Shown piece after piece: positions 50,160 to 61,352 of a DNA stretch of 64,000 nt. Source of the DNA: Pontederia crassipes (taxonomy: Eukaryota; Streptophyta; Magnoliopsida; Commelinales; Pontederiaceae); NCBI GenBank assembly GCA_030549335.1, contig CM060194.1:12464171-12528170 (forward strand), given 5' to 3'. The first letter of the stretch is position 1, and every line of letters begins with the position of its first letter. The notes beneath the pieces were generated by a model that was given only the letters and a program-made list of their open reading frames with translations, was not told the DNA's origin and ran no database searches. A program made the translations under genes and the position numbers.

Positions 50160-52309
50160 AAAAGTATTGGAGCACCCCAAGGTGATATACTCGGTCTGAT
50201 AAATCCTTATCTAAAAGTTCCTAAATTTACTTTCATGCATTTCGACTGATGCCATCCTATAAGGGCCTTTGATATTGGAGTAGTTCTTGGAAGGAGATCG
50301 ATGCGAAAATCAATCTCTCGTTGTGGTGACATCTGGAAATGTCCTCTGGAAAGACATCTGGAACCTCGCAAACTATATCCAACTATTGTAGCTCGATTGG
50401 TGGACCATCCATCTTTACTACACATGCTAGGAAGCCTCTGCATTCTTTTTGTATCATCTCCTATGCTTTTCACTGCAAATATGATTACTTTTCCTTCCTT
50501 GCCAGTAGTACCTCTCATAGTAGGTTTGCGTCAATCTTGAATACCAATGATTATCTTCTTTTTCTTGCATGGAACAAGTACATTATGATAGGATAGTCAA
50601 TCCATACCAAGAATCACGTTGTAATCCATCATAAGAATCATTATCAAATCTATATAAAAGTTCTTGCCTTCTATCATCACAAGTATCTCAAGGAGGTACT
50701 TCATGGTGTGGAGTGCTCCCATAAGAGTGGTCACCTTGATTGGGTGGCTTATGCCATGCAATGATAAACTCAAGCACAATTTTTAGATATGAAAGAGTGT
50801 GATGCACTTGAATCAAATAGGACTGTAGTAAGAAGACCAACTATGGATAATGTACTTCTAATGATCTCGGCGTCAGCCAGAATTGCATCTTCTTCTAAGT
50901 GGAATACTCTTTCTTGTACCAGATTGTTCCCACTTTTGGCACCATGTGGAGCTTGAGCTTGGTCATCCTTTTTCTTAGTAGAGTCTCGAATGAAGTGCCC
51001 ATGCTAGCCATAGTGTAGGCAGACTCCAACTTTCATCCTGCATTCCCCGATATGAAATCTCCTGCAGTGTGGGCAAGCACCAATCCCCTGTGCCTATTGT
51101 TGGGTTGCTAACGTTGGCACTACAAAGGGTCATTTGTTAACTTATTTCATCATGAACATCTTAAATTCTTATTCATCATCCATACCTGACAATGGATTGC
51201 TGCTAACGATTAGCATCACGAGGCTCATATGGCTTCGCCCTATTGTCCTGACAGTGATTCTTATGGCTGAGACCCCGATTCTAGTGTTGATCATTCCATC
51301 GAGTTTGGTTCTGCACGGTGGGTTGCATTGGGGCATTTTCCTTTCATGTCCCTTTGTTCCTTTTATTTTTTATATAGTTCTTTTCTATTGTGGTCGCTAG
51401 TTCGACCAACAAGTTTAGGTTTTCAGATTGGACCGCTAGAGTGTTTGCTCTGATGGTCGGGTTTAGGCAAAAGTGATCTTCCTTCTGTATATCACTGATC
51501 TTTAAAGTGTTGTATTTCTTCAGATGAACGAACTAACTATGATAGTGAGTTACAATCATCTGGTCTTGGCTCAGTTGTAAGAATTTCATTGGTACTTTAG
51601 GAAGTACCTTGTCTTGAATGCCTCATGGAAGAGTTCTCAGGGAATGACATCCTAACTATCAAACTTGGTTTCCACAATGGTCCTCCACAAATTCAAAGCG
51701 TCGTCAGTTAAGAGGCATAAAGAACCTTCTTGTCTACACCGCAATCCATCAAGCGTAACTTTTTCTTCATGGTTCTCAGCCACCAATTAGCCTTATCAAA
51801 TTCACCCATGCCATCATATTCTGGAGGGTGCAACTTCATAAATACCTGAATGATGTCCTTGGAAGGCACATGTGGCGGCAACATCAAGGGTTGTACAAGC
51901 GGAGGCTGCACAAATGGAGGCTGAACCGATGGTGAATTTGACAAGCGTTCCTAGGCACATGTGATGTGTACCAGAGAGGGTTGCACTAATGGATAATGAA
52001 ATGTCTGCTCTGTACCTCATGAGCCTAACTAATATGGACCTCATTCTGATTCGTTCTTTCTTGTTGAAGCTACTTTGCTACTACCTCGAGGTCAGCTTTG
52101 GCCCCAACTGCGAACATTAGAGTACGTCGTGGAGGCATCTACATCATTACATCATAGCATTTTTAAAAAGTAATACATCTTATGAAGAGGAAATAAAACT
52201 TATTTGACTTCAAGTGGCGTGGTGACTGCTTGTGGAACTTGCACATGGACCATGACATCATAGACAATAGGACATAAAAATATCTTGATGCTAGGCTCTG
52301 ATACCTAAA
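50160..52309 (-). pseudogene. Ty3/gypsy gag, protease and RT start (5' half)
   Basis: The minus strand encodes gag (51708-51944, FMKLHPPEYDGMGEFDKANW and KKLRLMDCGVDKKVLYA), then a zinc-knuckle remnant near 51000-51080. A protease region follows (50597-50779, GKNFYIDLIMILMMDYNVIL and GMD). The start of reverse transcriptase is at 50207-50340 (PQREIDFRIDLLPRTTPISK). It breaks off near 50160. A PBS (complement of 52294-52307, AGGTATCAGAGCC) precedes it. The order is that of an intact 5' half, but frames are interrupted. Confidence 0.85.
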
Positions 52310-52995
52310 TGTAACGCCCCCAAATCACACACTCCGTACGTGGCAGAATTGGTCATCCTTGCATGTACATCATATTGACCAAAGAGAAAATTTTGATTGG
52401 TCAACTCAATGAGTCCTGAGAAGTTCAGCTAATACATCAATTTAAGACATGAAGATAAAAGACTAAGATACCCATGAGCAATCATCACGAGCTCGATCAG
52501 TCGCCGTTGGCTACCTTCATCATTTTGACATTCTCTTGCATATATGAAAATGTAGAAGACAAAACCTCCCTATGAATTACAACTCAGTATGAAATTAAAG
52601 TAAAGATAACATAAGATGGACATCATCATATATGGAGTAAATATGCATGATCAAATATGAGTAAGAGTAATTATGAAAAGTAAGCATATTAATAATAATT
52701 AACGAGATCATAAGAAAATTATTATAAAGAGATTTCATGTATTAATATGTTTCATCTTCTTCATCATCTTATTATTCTTCTTTGACTTATCATGGGGTAC
52801 ATTTCAATCTAAGGGGAGACATGCCTCAACCCAACATCATCATCATAATTGGCAAAGCATATTAATACATGAAATCTCCGTCATAACTAATCGTAGTTAG
52901 CCCATATAGTTAGTCCATACCTGACCGTCGTCGGTCCATCATTATAAGAGCTTTATATTTAACATTTTTTGTTTTTTTATCTTGCAGCTTTTAGT
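52310..52995 (-). mobile_element. 5' LTR of the minus-strand gypsy element, truncated
   Basis: The plus strand begins TGTAACGCCCCC, so the minus-strand LTR ends GGGGGCGTTACA next to the PBS. Its sequence is the reverse complement of about 28740-29535, including CACGTGGC/GCCACGTA words and the GAGCTCGATC word. The outer kilobase of the LTR is missing. Confidence 0.8.
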
Positions 52996-52999
52996 TTAT

Positions 53000-53340
53000 C
53001 TTTATTAATTCTCAAATTGGGAGAGGAGTGGAGCGGGCACAACAACTTGAGGTGCTGGTCCAAGCCAACCGAGAGCATCGATCGGGTGACGTTCAGCTTG
53101 CGCAGGAGTGCGTCGGTCCAAAGGTGGGTGGCACAAGGCGTGTACAAGTTGCACCACCGATTGCAGCTGAGGGATAAGCTGGCGAAGAGGTAAATTGGAG
53201 AGCAAGTTGGAGGATGCGATGAGCAGGAGCACCTTCACGTAGCTGTTATTGACAGCAAATGGAGAGAGAGAGAATAAGTGGGTTTGAACAAAGAACATAG
53301 TATATGTAACAACAAAAGGGACAACTTAAAGTAGGCTAAA
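53000..53340. other. GC-rich fragment of unknown origin
   Basis: This block is clearly richer in G and C than the AT-rich flanks and stays open on both strands (plus 52969-53193; minus 53005-53298). The minus peptide contains LIASSNLLSNLPLRQLIPQL. It may be a captured gene fragment, but I do not recognise it. Confidence 0.35.
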
Positions 53341-53348
53341 AAAGTGTT

Positions 53349-54410
53349 GGGATTAATTTCAAGTTTTGATTCTGTAAAAAATTTTGAACAAGAGAAATTA
53401 TGCACAGATGAACAGATGAGAATTTTAAGATGACGTAGAATTTTATTAGATGAAAATAGAAGAGAATTATAAGGTAAATTAATGTTTGTTCAGATTCTTA
53501 AAAAGTTTATATAGGCACTCTAAAGATATGAATTATAGATAAATTAGGACATTGTATTCATTTCTTAAAATTAGAATAAATGTTATTAAAATCGGACCGA
53601 ACCGACCGGTTCAATCGGTTCAATCACGAACAGGCCTTTGGTCCGATCTGATTTGAAGCCAAAATTGGAAATGATGTTTGACCAGAAAAAAATCAATTGA
53701 ATCGGCAAAAATCGGTGAACCGGTGGGAACTCGGTTCAGTTGAAAAAGTGAAAAAAAAACTCAAAAGTCACTAAAAGGAAAGAAAAATATGGAAAGGAAA
53801 AAAGACAAAAGGAAAGCAAATGTTTGAATCAACAGAATGAAGATAGGAAAATACTAAAAAGGAATTAAAAAAATGAAGAGAGAGGAGAAGGAATGAAAAA
53901 GATAAAAGAGTGATTTTCGGTAACTTAATGACACTAAATGGTTAATGAAGAGAGCGGAAGAAATAGAAAAAAGAAAGTACAATTAATGAAGAGGGAGAAA
54001 GAAATGAAAATAAGAAAATAAAAGAAAAATAAGACAAGAGTGGTTTTTGTTTAAAAAGATTTAACATATTATTAGTAGAATTAAATGATAAATAAAAATT
54101 AATAATAATAAATTAATATTTTAAAATAGACTGAATAAATATATTTATGTTAATATTTAAAATTTAATAGGTTACTATTTTTCTATATATAATATTTAAT
54201 ATATATATCTTCAAAATTATTACAAATAATAGTATTTTAATAAAATCCGATTCAACCCGATCGGATCAATCCAACCACGACCCAATTGATCGTCCGATTC
54301 GATAATCGGTCTGGTTATGATAACATTGATTAGAATAATTATCTCGTGATATGATCATAAATCTAATTTCGAATTACTTATAGAATATGTCTTAATATTT
54401 TGACCATTAG
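53349..54410 (-). mobile_element. 5' LTR of the copia element, interrupted by a TIR element
   Basis: The pieces 53349-53579 and 54330 to about 54410 match the 3' LTR at 45840-46190 in order (for instance TTTATATAGGCACTC, then TATCTCGTGAT). They are separated by an insert listed next. On the minus strand the LTR ends in CCCAACA. Confidence 0.7.
53580..54329. mobile_element. TIR element with 9-bp target duplication
   Basis: The duplication TTAGAATAA lies at 53571-53579 and 54330-54338. Ends read ATGTTATTAAAATCGG and GATAACATTGA, so they are partly inverted. The interior has ACCGAACCGACCGG and CCGATCGGATC words and no gene. The duplication length suggests a Mutator-like (or, if 8 bp, a hAT) nonautonomous element. 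It interrupts the copia 5' LTR and so is younger than that LTR. Confidence 0.75.
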
Positions 54411-54982
54411 TGCTGAAGGGAAATGCTTGCTCAAGGTTCTCTATTGCAACCGCTGGGCTGTTTGAATTATTCAGAATAATAGTGTTGCTCCATTTGGTCA
54501 AGATCTCTTTGTAAACAGCGGTTTGTTCTTGCTTTCTGAGTGAATACCGCTTCTTCTTTGTGTCTATGTTTCTGCCACTTTACCACAACATTGTTGATCA
54601 CTGTTTCAGTTTTGTATATTTGCTAGATGACTGTTGATATTGTTTGGTTTTGTACATGTACCAGGTCATTGTTTCTGTGTGAGCCTTGTGTATTACCAGA
54701 TCATTGAAACATTGTTGATCATACTCACTAGTATTCTACAGAAATGTTTTTGCAGTAAAAAAAAACACTTCTAAAATATGAGTGTGGAGGATTATGCAAA
54801 AAGTAGCAAATTGAAAGGGCACTTCAAATGAAAGCATAAATGCTAAACTGTTAATTTCTAACGCTAAACTATTTTATCATTTTCTAAAAAATGACCCTAG
54901 CAACATTCTGATCGTCATTTTCTTTTCATTTATGAAGAACAAATAATGAGATTGGTAAAATCAGAACTATATATACACTTGG

Positions 54983-55597
54983 GGGTAAATTACATGGATT
55001 ATTTCTCAACTTTAGATCAATATCTCAATGATCCTGACTTCAATTTGTAAGTAGACTATTCTCAAACTTTGATTTTCTTGCACGCATCGTTCGATAATAG
55101 ATGATTCCCCAATTACTTATTAACGTGATGTAATAAAATAAAATTTAATAATATAAAATTTAATTAAAAATAAAAAATAGGCAGTCACCCCAAGCTGCCA
55201 CCTCTCGCTGGAGGGGACCAAGGAGGGCTGCGCCCCCACCCCCTCTCCTCTCCGGCGTTGGCGCCGGATAGGAGGGGAAGGGACGCCGCCCCATCGCACA
55301 AGGCCAGCACCCCCCTCTTCTCCCCCTTTGCTAGCGTGACAGAAGGGGGCCGACCCCCTTTCTATCTTGTCAGCACTTTGCTTTGTGTGGCCCCCTCTTC
55401 GCGTCGACGAGCTCGTAAGGGGATGGGGGGACGGTGCCCCCTTTTCTTATTCGTCGGTTGCGAGAAACAAAAGGACGCGTTGGCCTCTCGGTGCGTATAA
55501 GAAAATTAAAGTTCGGAGACAATATAGCTATAAATTGAAGTTGATAGATTATTAAAATATTAACTTAAAGTTAAAGGACGATTAGTGTAATTTATGC
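54983..55597. mobile_element. GC-rich element with long degenerate terminal inverted repeats
   Basis: Copy A of the segmental duplication lacks this 615-bp stretch. Its left end (GGGTAAATTACAT, ACTTCAATTTGTAAG) pairs with its right end (complement ATAAATTACACTAA, ACTTCAATTTATAG) over about 90 bp at moderate identity. This is a Mutator-like TIR structure. The interior 55180-55500 is very GC-rich, unlike anything nearby, so it may carry captured host sequence. No target duplication could be fixed. Confidence 0.65.
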
Positions 55598-56886
55598 TAT
55601 TGAATCATTTTAACTTTATAATAGTTTTCATGGTCTTAATCAATTCATCTAGACGTTAGCTCTTCGCTGGAAATATATTTTATTATTATGATTAAATATA
55701 TTAATATTAAAAACAATTTTCTTGAAAATCTAATTTCAGAATGCTTATTATTTTTTTTCCAGATCGGAAAAAGACATTCTTATTTATTAACTGGGGATGA
55801 TTCTGACAGATCCAAGAGTTCAGGGTTTGTACTTTGTACCTTGTACTGCAAGTATGTCTGCGCACATTCACACAATCAGGATTGGCTCCGAAATCTTAGT
55901 ACCATTCTGACCGTACCAACTCCCCAACGCCACGGTCGACATCATCTGAGTTTTGCTTTCGAAAACGAGTTTACTTTTGTAATCTAAGGCCGGGTAACAG
56001 TTGAAAAAAGAAAAAAAACTCAATTTGTTCTTTGCCTTTTTTCTCAATGATGTGCAACAAGATAATAAAACCTCTGACAACACCGCATCTCCAAGTTGAA
56101 TATTTTGTTTTGATTGTCACCCTATTTGAAAAGCGGCACCGATCATCTGGACTAAAAGTTACATGCACTGTCACGAGTTGAAGTATCAACTTACCATGAT
56201 CTCAATTGTTTTGGTGTCGCTTCGAGCAGTCTGATTATGACAATTGAAACTCTCAACGAAAATTTTTTACATTCACAAATATTTAAATTTGATACTTTTA
56301 CTTAAACGATGAGGAGCTACTATTTATTACATCCCAACTGGTGTTAGTTGCAAGGTGAATATTTTTAACTGTTAAACATTGTACCAGAGCTTTAGTCATC
56401 CAGACTGCATTATCTACAACCCCCTTTGGTTTATTGAAATGGGCAGTGGGATTGAATTTCATGTTAAAAAAAAAGAATGATAATCTCAGCGGTGATTCCA
56501 GAATCTCTGCTTACCTCCTCTAACACTGTGATCTATGAAAGAAAATTAATGCTGTCGAATCTGGGCTACAAAATTCTCATCCCCTGTCCCAACTCTTTAA
56601 TTTAATGACAGTTTCCTTGTACTCTATCTTCCATCGTTTTTATATGCTGACGCGAACAGTAGGCCTTTAATACCTGGTCCACATTTTTATCCTCATATCG
56701 CAAACGTATCAGATCAGCATCACATTTGTTATTATTATTTTTATTCTAAACCAGCGGCTGGCTTACCTAAACTGCTGTCTTGCATCAGGGAGAATATACA
56801 TTTGTAAACTCCTACCATCGGCAAGGAAAAGAGAGGTAAAGAACGGGGTGGAGAAGAGAAAAAAAACTTCTCCTAATTTGAATTAA

Positions 56887-58375
56887 GCTTTAGAAGAGGG
56901 GAATGGAGACCATTCCTTTCCATTTGGTTTTTTTTTCAACTCCGATTTGTAGTGTAGAGGAGGTGAAAAAATTTATCTTTCTCCCATCCGTTCCCCTTTT
57001 TTCTCCTCCCCCTTATTTCTCTTCATTTCCTTTAACGAGGGATCATCCAAATAAAGCCTTAGTGATGTTTGGCAATTGGAATCGGATAAAACCAATCTTC
57101 TGATTCCACTCGATTCTACCAAACACTTTTATGGGATTCTAACTTGGAACCAGGGTGACAACCCCCTGGTTCTAAATAGCAGATTTTGGTGGAATCGACT
57201 GTTGCTTTTTTCCTTTGACTTTTTTATTATTTTTTTAAAGGACGTTTTGACTTTTTTTAAACTTTTTTCTTTATCATTTTCTTTTTTAACTTTTCTTAGA
57301 TAAGTTAATTTAATTTATTATATATAAAATATAAATATTAAAATATTAATATAATATTATTTATTATTGCATTATAATTTTTAAATATTTTCATTAAATA
57401 TAAATTAGTAAAAAATTGAATTTTTATATTTAAATAATATATTTTTGACATATTTTTAAAAATTTATATCATGTATTTTAAATTTTTTACTATATTATAA
57501 TCAATATTTATAATACATATTTTTAATTCAATCACCCACTAAAATTAATCCATCACATCTACTTTTTCCTATCACATCAACTACCTTATTCTTCATCATC
57601 AAATGTCACTCTAACCAAACACAATCCAAATTAATCTGTCACTTCAATTATTCACGAGAACTTGGTGGAACTCTAGTTTCCGTTGCCAAACGGCCCCTTA
57701 GTTTAAATGGTGATATACTGAAAATGCTGAAAATATATTGAAGCATCTATTCTTGACAAATTCTGTGCCACCATTGCATGCATAAGTAAGCTTTAGAAGA
57801 GGGGAATGGAGAGGAATCTTTCTCCATTCCCTTCCATTTGGCTTTTTTTTCTTCAACCCCGATTTGTGGTGTAGAGGAGGGGAAAAAATTCATCTTTCTC
57901 CCCTCCGTTCCCCTTTTTTCTCCTCCCCCTTATTTCTCTTCATTTTCTTTAATGAGGGATCATCCAAATAAAGCCTTAGTGATGTTTGGCAATTGGAATC
58001 GGATAGAACCAGTCTTCTGATTCCACTCGATTCTACCAAATACTTCTATGGGATTCTAACTTGGAACCAGGTTGACAACCCCTTGGTTCTAAACAGCCGA
58101 TTTTGGTGGAACCGACTGTTGCTTTTTTTTCCTTTGACTTTTTTATTATTTTTTTAAAGGACGTTTTGACTTTTTTTAAAACTTTTTTCTTTATCATTTC
58201 TTTTTTTAACTTTTCTTATATAAGTTAATTTAATTTATTATATATAAAATATAAATATTAAAAAATTAATATAATATTATTTATTATTGCATTATAATTT
58301 TTAAATATTTTCATTAAATATAAATTAGTAAAAAATTGAATTTTTATATTTAAATAATATATTTTTTGACATATA
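56887..58375. repeat. Tandem duplication, about 903-bp unit
   Basis: Bases 56887-57789 and 57790-58375 (continuing after 63955) are two direct copies, aligned at GCTTTAGAAGAGGGG. Both contain AGTGATGTTTGGCAATTGGA and the AT-rich stretch with TTGACATAT. The second copy is interrupted by organelle-like DNA at 58376. Confidence 0.88.
57062..57695. mobile_element. MITE-like element with GTTTGGCAA terminal inverted repeats
   Basis: The left end GTGATGTTTGGCAA pairs with the right end TTGCCAAACGGCC. CCTTA lies at both flanks (57057-57061 and 57696-57700). The element is 634 bp, AT-rich and noncoding. A second copy starts at 57979 and is split by the organelle insert. Confidence 0.65.
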
Positions 58376-58624
58376 CGCACTTGGTAGTAGCCTGACCGTA
58401 GCGAAAAGTAGAAAGCGCTCAATCGAACAAGTCTATAAGAAAAGTGGATCCAAGTTCTTGATGGCCTGGTTGAGCGCGAGAAAGCAAATTTCTTCGGCAT
58501 ACACCGTCTATACAAGGTTTGGATGAAAAAAAAGTTGCGCAATGCGTATCACTATGGGGTAAGATCAGCACTATGCTATTAATCGCACCTTTGGTCTCCT
58601 GTAGGCAGCGCGCCAATGGGCGTG

Positions 58625-58885
58625 GGCTAGACTTTTCACTAGGTCAGATGGGCACTTAAAGTTAGTCGTCAAGACATCAAGTTTCAGCTATACCACCAAA
58701 CTTATGGCATAAGCGATGTCCGGGCGAGTGCACGTCATTGCATACATTAGGCTCCCAACCACAAAGACAGAAGGGAATTCCCCTATCCTTGATTTCCATT
58801 CTTCATCTTTGAGACATGACACATCTCGGAAGAGAGCCACAAGGGTCGAAAGGACTACTAACAATTTTATGATCATACGCATCAT
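58625..58885 (-). pseudogene. Copia reverse transcriptase fragment inside the organelle insert
   Basis: The minus strand encodes GSLMYAMTCTRPDIAYAISL followed by VV and a stop, the conserved end of the copia reverse transcriptase domain. Only about 40 recognisable codons remain. It lies inside the organelle-derived block. Confidence 0.75.
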
Positions 58886-59000
58886 GGTGCTTTAGAAGAG
58901 AAAATATATCTAATATTGGAGAGCTTTATGGTTTTCTTTTCTCTATCCCTTCAAATAGGGAATCCTAGAATAACACCGGCTTCGAACCATCTCCAGCCAT

Positions 59001-59219
59001 TGCCTTCACCGCCCCCATGGGGATGATCTACAGGGTTCATAACTACTCCTCTTACTAGAGGATGCTTACCTAGCCAACACTTAGATCCGGCTCTACCCAA
59101 CTTTTTTGGTTCACCCCAACATTACCCACTTGTCCAACTGTTGCTAACCAATTTTTGGATATCAAGCGGACCTCACCAGATGGTAATCTTAATGTGGCCG
59201 ATTTACCCTCTTTTGCAAT
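59001..59219 (-). pseudogene. rpl2: Plastid-type ribosomal protein L2 fragment
   Basis: The minus strand encodes [20 protein letters not shown], then [20 protein letters not shown]. After a one-base deletion it continues [33 protein letters not shown]. This is the C-terminal half of plastid L2, a 50S ribosomal protein. Sequence on both sides is unrelated to rpl2, and the frameshift shows it is dead. The plastid form differs from the mitochondrial L2 form as I recall them. Confidence 0.9.
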
Positions 59220-59929
59220 ACGAGATGACTTATGGCAGGATATCAATCTATCGAATTCGAGGTAGATCCCCAGAGCGAGCAGCAATTGCAAAAGATATAA
59301 CAAGAGGGGTCGAATCTCTTTTAACAGTAAAAAGCTCGAAGCGAAAGAGGGCCGGAAAGGATCCGTAATTTCAAATGATATGGGATAAAAGTTAGGAATC
59401 AACTTATGTAATTTAGTCGATCCACTAAAGTATTGAGCAGCGGTTAGCATCAGATCCCAAAGATAGTGAGTTCTTTTTTCTTATAGAGGAAGACGCGAGC
59501 CGGGCCGGGCCTCGATTCCATTCTTCAAGATGAAGGGATAGAGGTGACAAATTTCCCATCTCATTTGGGGCAGAAAATGAATCGACATCTCGATGTGATA
59601 CAGCCCTTTCATTTTCGTTGGGAAAGAACGGTGAAGTCCATCCGAAGAACCGTCCAATGAAGAAATAAGAGAAGAGCAAGCAAAGCGCCAATGGCGCACG
59701 AAGCGCATGCGGAACGGGCACAGAAAAATAAAGAAGTGTGGAGGAGAAGCAGCCGAGCTCATTCCCTTCGCTTCTTGGGCCCAAAGCAGTGCTTTGTTTC
59801 CTGGCCAAATCAAGGATTTGGGGCTTCTTGCAAAAAAAAAAATATGAATAGAAAGAGAGATCCATCCATCTATCCGGATATCTAAAAAAGAATCGATTTC
59901 GCAACGTTTGATTCAAAGAACTGCGATTA

Positions 59930-59945
59930 GCCCCCCCCCCCCCCT
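59930..59945 (+). repeat. Poly-C tract
   Basis: About sixteen C residues in a row lie within the organelle insert. It marks a likely length-variable and error-prone site. Confidence 0.9.
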
Positions 59946-61322
59946 CGCAAGATACGGCTCTGCTGCAATGGATGGCAGAGGGTCCGTAGTACCCGAAGCA
60001 CTGGAGTGATCCAGTAGCCGAGAAGGGGCCTAGAAGTGCCTACTACTACACCACACTACACTTGGCCCTACACATTTACAGAGCTAACCCCTGTCCAGTG
60101 TCTGGCAGAACGTTGGGGGCTTCCATCCTTAATCCTTATCCCCATCTCAGCCCAGGCTAACGGAGCCTTACTTATTCAGGGGAGAGAGTGGAGCCTCGAG
60201 AAGCACTCTTGAGAGGAAGATCCTTGGCCCCTCTTCATTCTCTACAGGGGTCTTTTCCCACATGGAAGCGGGGCAGAGATGGAAAGGGTCAAACACGGGA
60301 ATAAGAAGCAAGCTCGCCTTCCTTTTTGATCATTTTTATAGAGGGGGATGGATAAAGTGGACAAAATATACTCACATTTTCCAGTCGAGTTCCTTTTTCA
60401 TCTCGACAAAGGTCTTGAAAATGCTCCTAACCCCTTCGTAGAGCCGTGTATTGTAAGTGATCCGAACCTGCCCGGAGCGAGCCCCCCTTATAGAGGCAAG
60501 TGAAGTTGGTGAGCCGTATGATGGGCAACTATCTCCTGCGGTTCAGAGAGGACTCAGCTGTTAGTTAGTACTCCCTTGATTTCGGGGTGGACCCTTTCAC
60601 TCTATTTTATTATATACGCTTAGCGAAAAGAATGTTTTTTGATAGACCTAAGACATAGATTCTATATGAACCAATGGATCGTGACAAGTCGTTACTACTA
60701 GCAATGACTTCCTCTTTCATTACTTCATCCTTTTCATATCCCTCTCCCTTGTTCGATCTTACTCATCAAATGGCACTCAGTTCATATCTGTAAGTTCGAT
60801 CATTGACAAGGTTCAAAGAAAGGGTGGACATTCACCATGAAGGTGAAAAACAAGCGAGATAGACTAGAATGGACCACGCCCAACAAACTACGGCATTAAA
60901 GCTTACGTGCTAACGTACGCCCCGTAGTTTTGAAGCAAGAAGCAACGGGCGCGAAAGCCGTTGCGCATTCGTTTTCTTGCTGGATTGGAGTAAGCAGCAA
61001 TAGTTAGATCTTTAAACAGGGCATGGCCTTCTTTTCTTTTCACGTAACACAATCCAGCGTATTTGTCACGCAGAAACGAAACAGCAAGGTTCATCTTCGA
61101 CCTGCAACTGCGAGGTGGAAATCACTTCTTTTTTGGGCTAAGAAGCCCGATGTGCTAGCGCTTGTGACTCAAGCCTGAAGTGACTGACTAATAAGAAAGT
61201 GATAGGACTCGGCTTTCTTTCTTTTATTTAGCCAAGGATATACTTCTGAAGTAAGCTCCGGCTCGAAAGCCGGAGCGCGGCTCGAAAGTCGGAGCTTTCG
61301 ACGCTAGGGAACAAGCAAGAAA

Positions 61323-61352
61323 GCCGGAGCGCGCTAGGGAACAAGCGGAGGC
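61323..61352. repeat. 30-bp exact inverted repeat, left arm
   Basis: This 30-bp word (GCCGGAGCGCGCTAGGG, then AACAAGCGGAGGC) is exactly reverse-complemented at 63555-63584. Related GCTCGAAAGCCGGAGC words cluster at 61258-61385 and 63525-63625. Such short repeats are usual in plant mitochondrial DNA. Confidence 0.9.

Larger units (their letters stand above)
54410..57780. repeat. Segmental duplication, copy B
   Basis: This is the second copy of the segment at 7945-9700, in the same orientation about 46 kb away. It is longer because of inserts at 54983-55597 and about 56826-57700. At the latter, copy A continues without a break from CATGCCACCAGCA into GTTTAAAAGGTGGTG, and copy B reads CCTACCATCGGCA, the insert, then GTTTAAATGGTGATA. 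Confidence 0.85.

Noticed and set aside
55258..55500. 80-codon plus-strand frame in the GC-rich element as a gene
   Set aside because: The GC-rich base composition alone keeps frames open. No domain or splice context supports translation.
59425..59916. 163-codon minus-strand frame in the organelle block as a mitochondrial gene
   Set aside because: It contains a hydrophobic stretch but matches no mitochondrial protein I know. A second overlapping frame is equally open, and the region is mixed organelle DNA.
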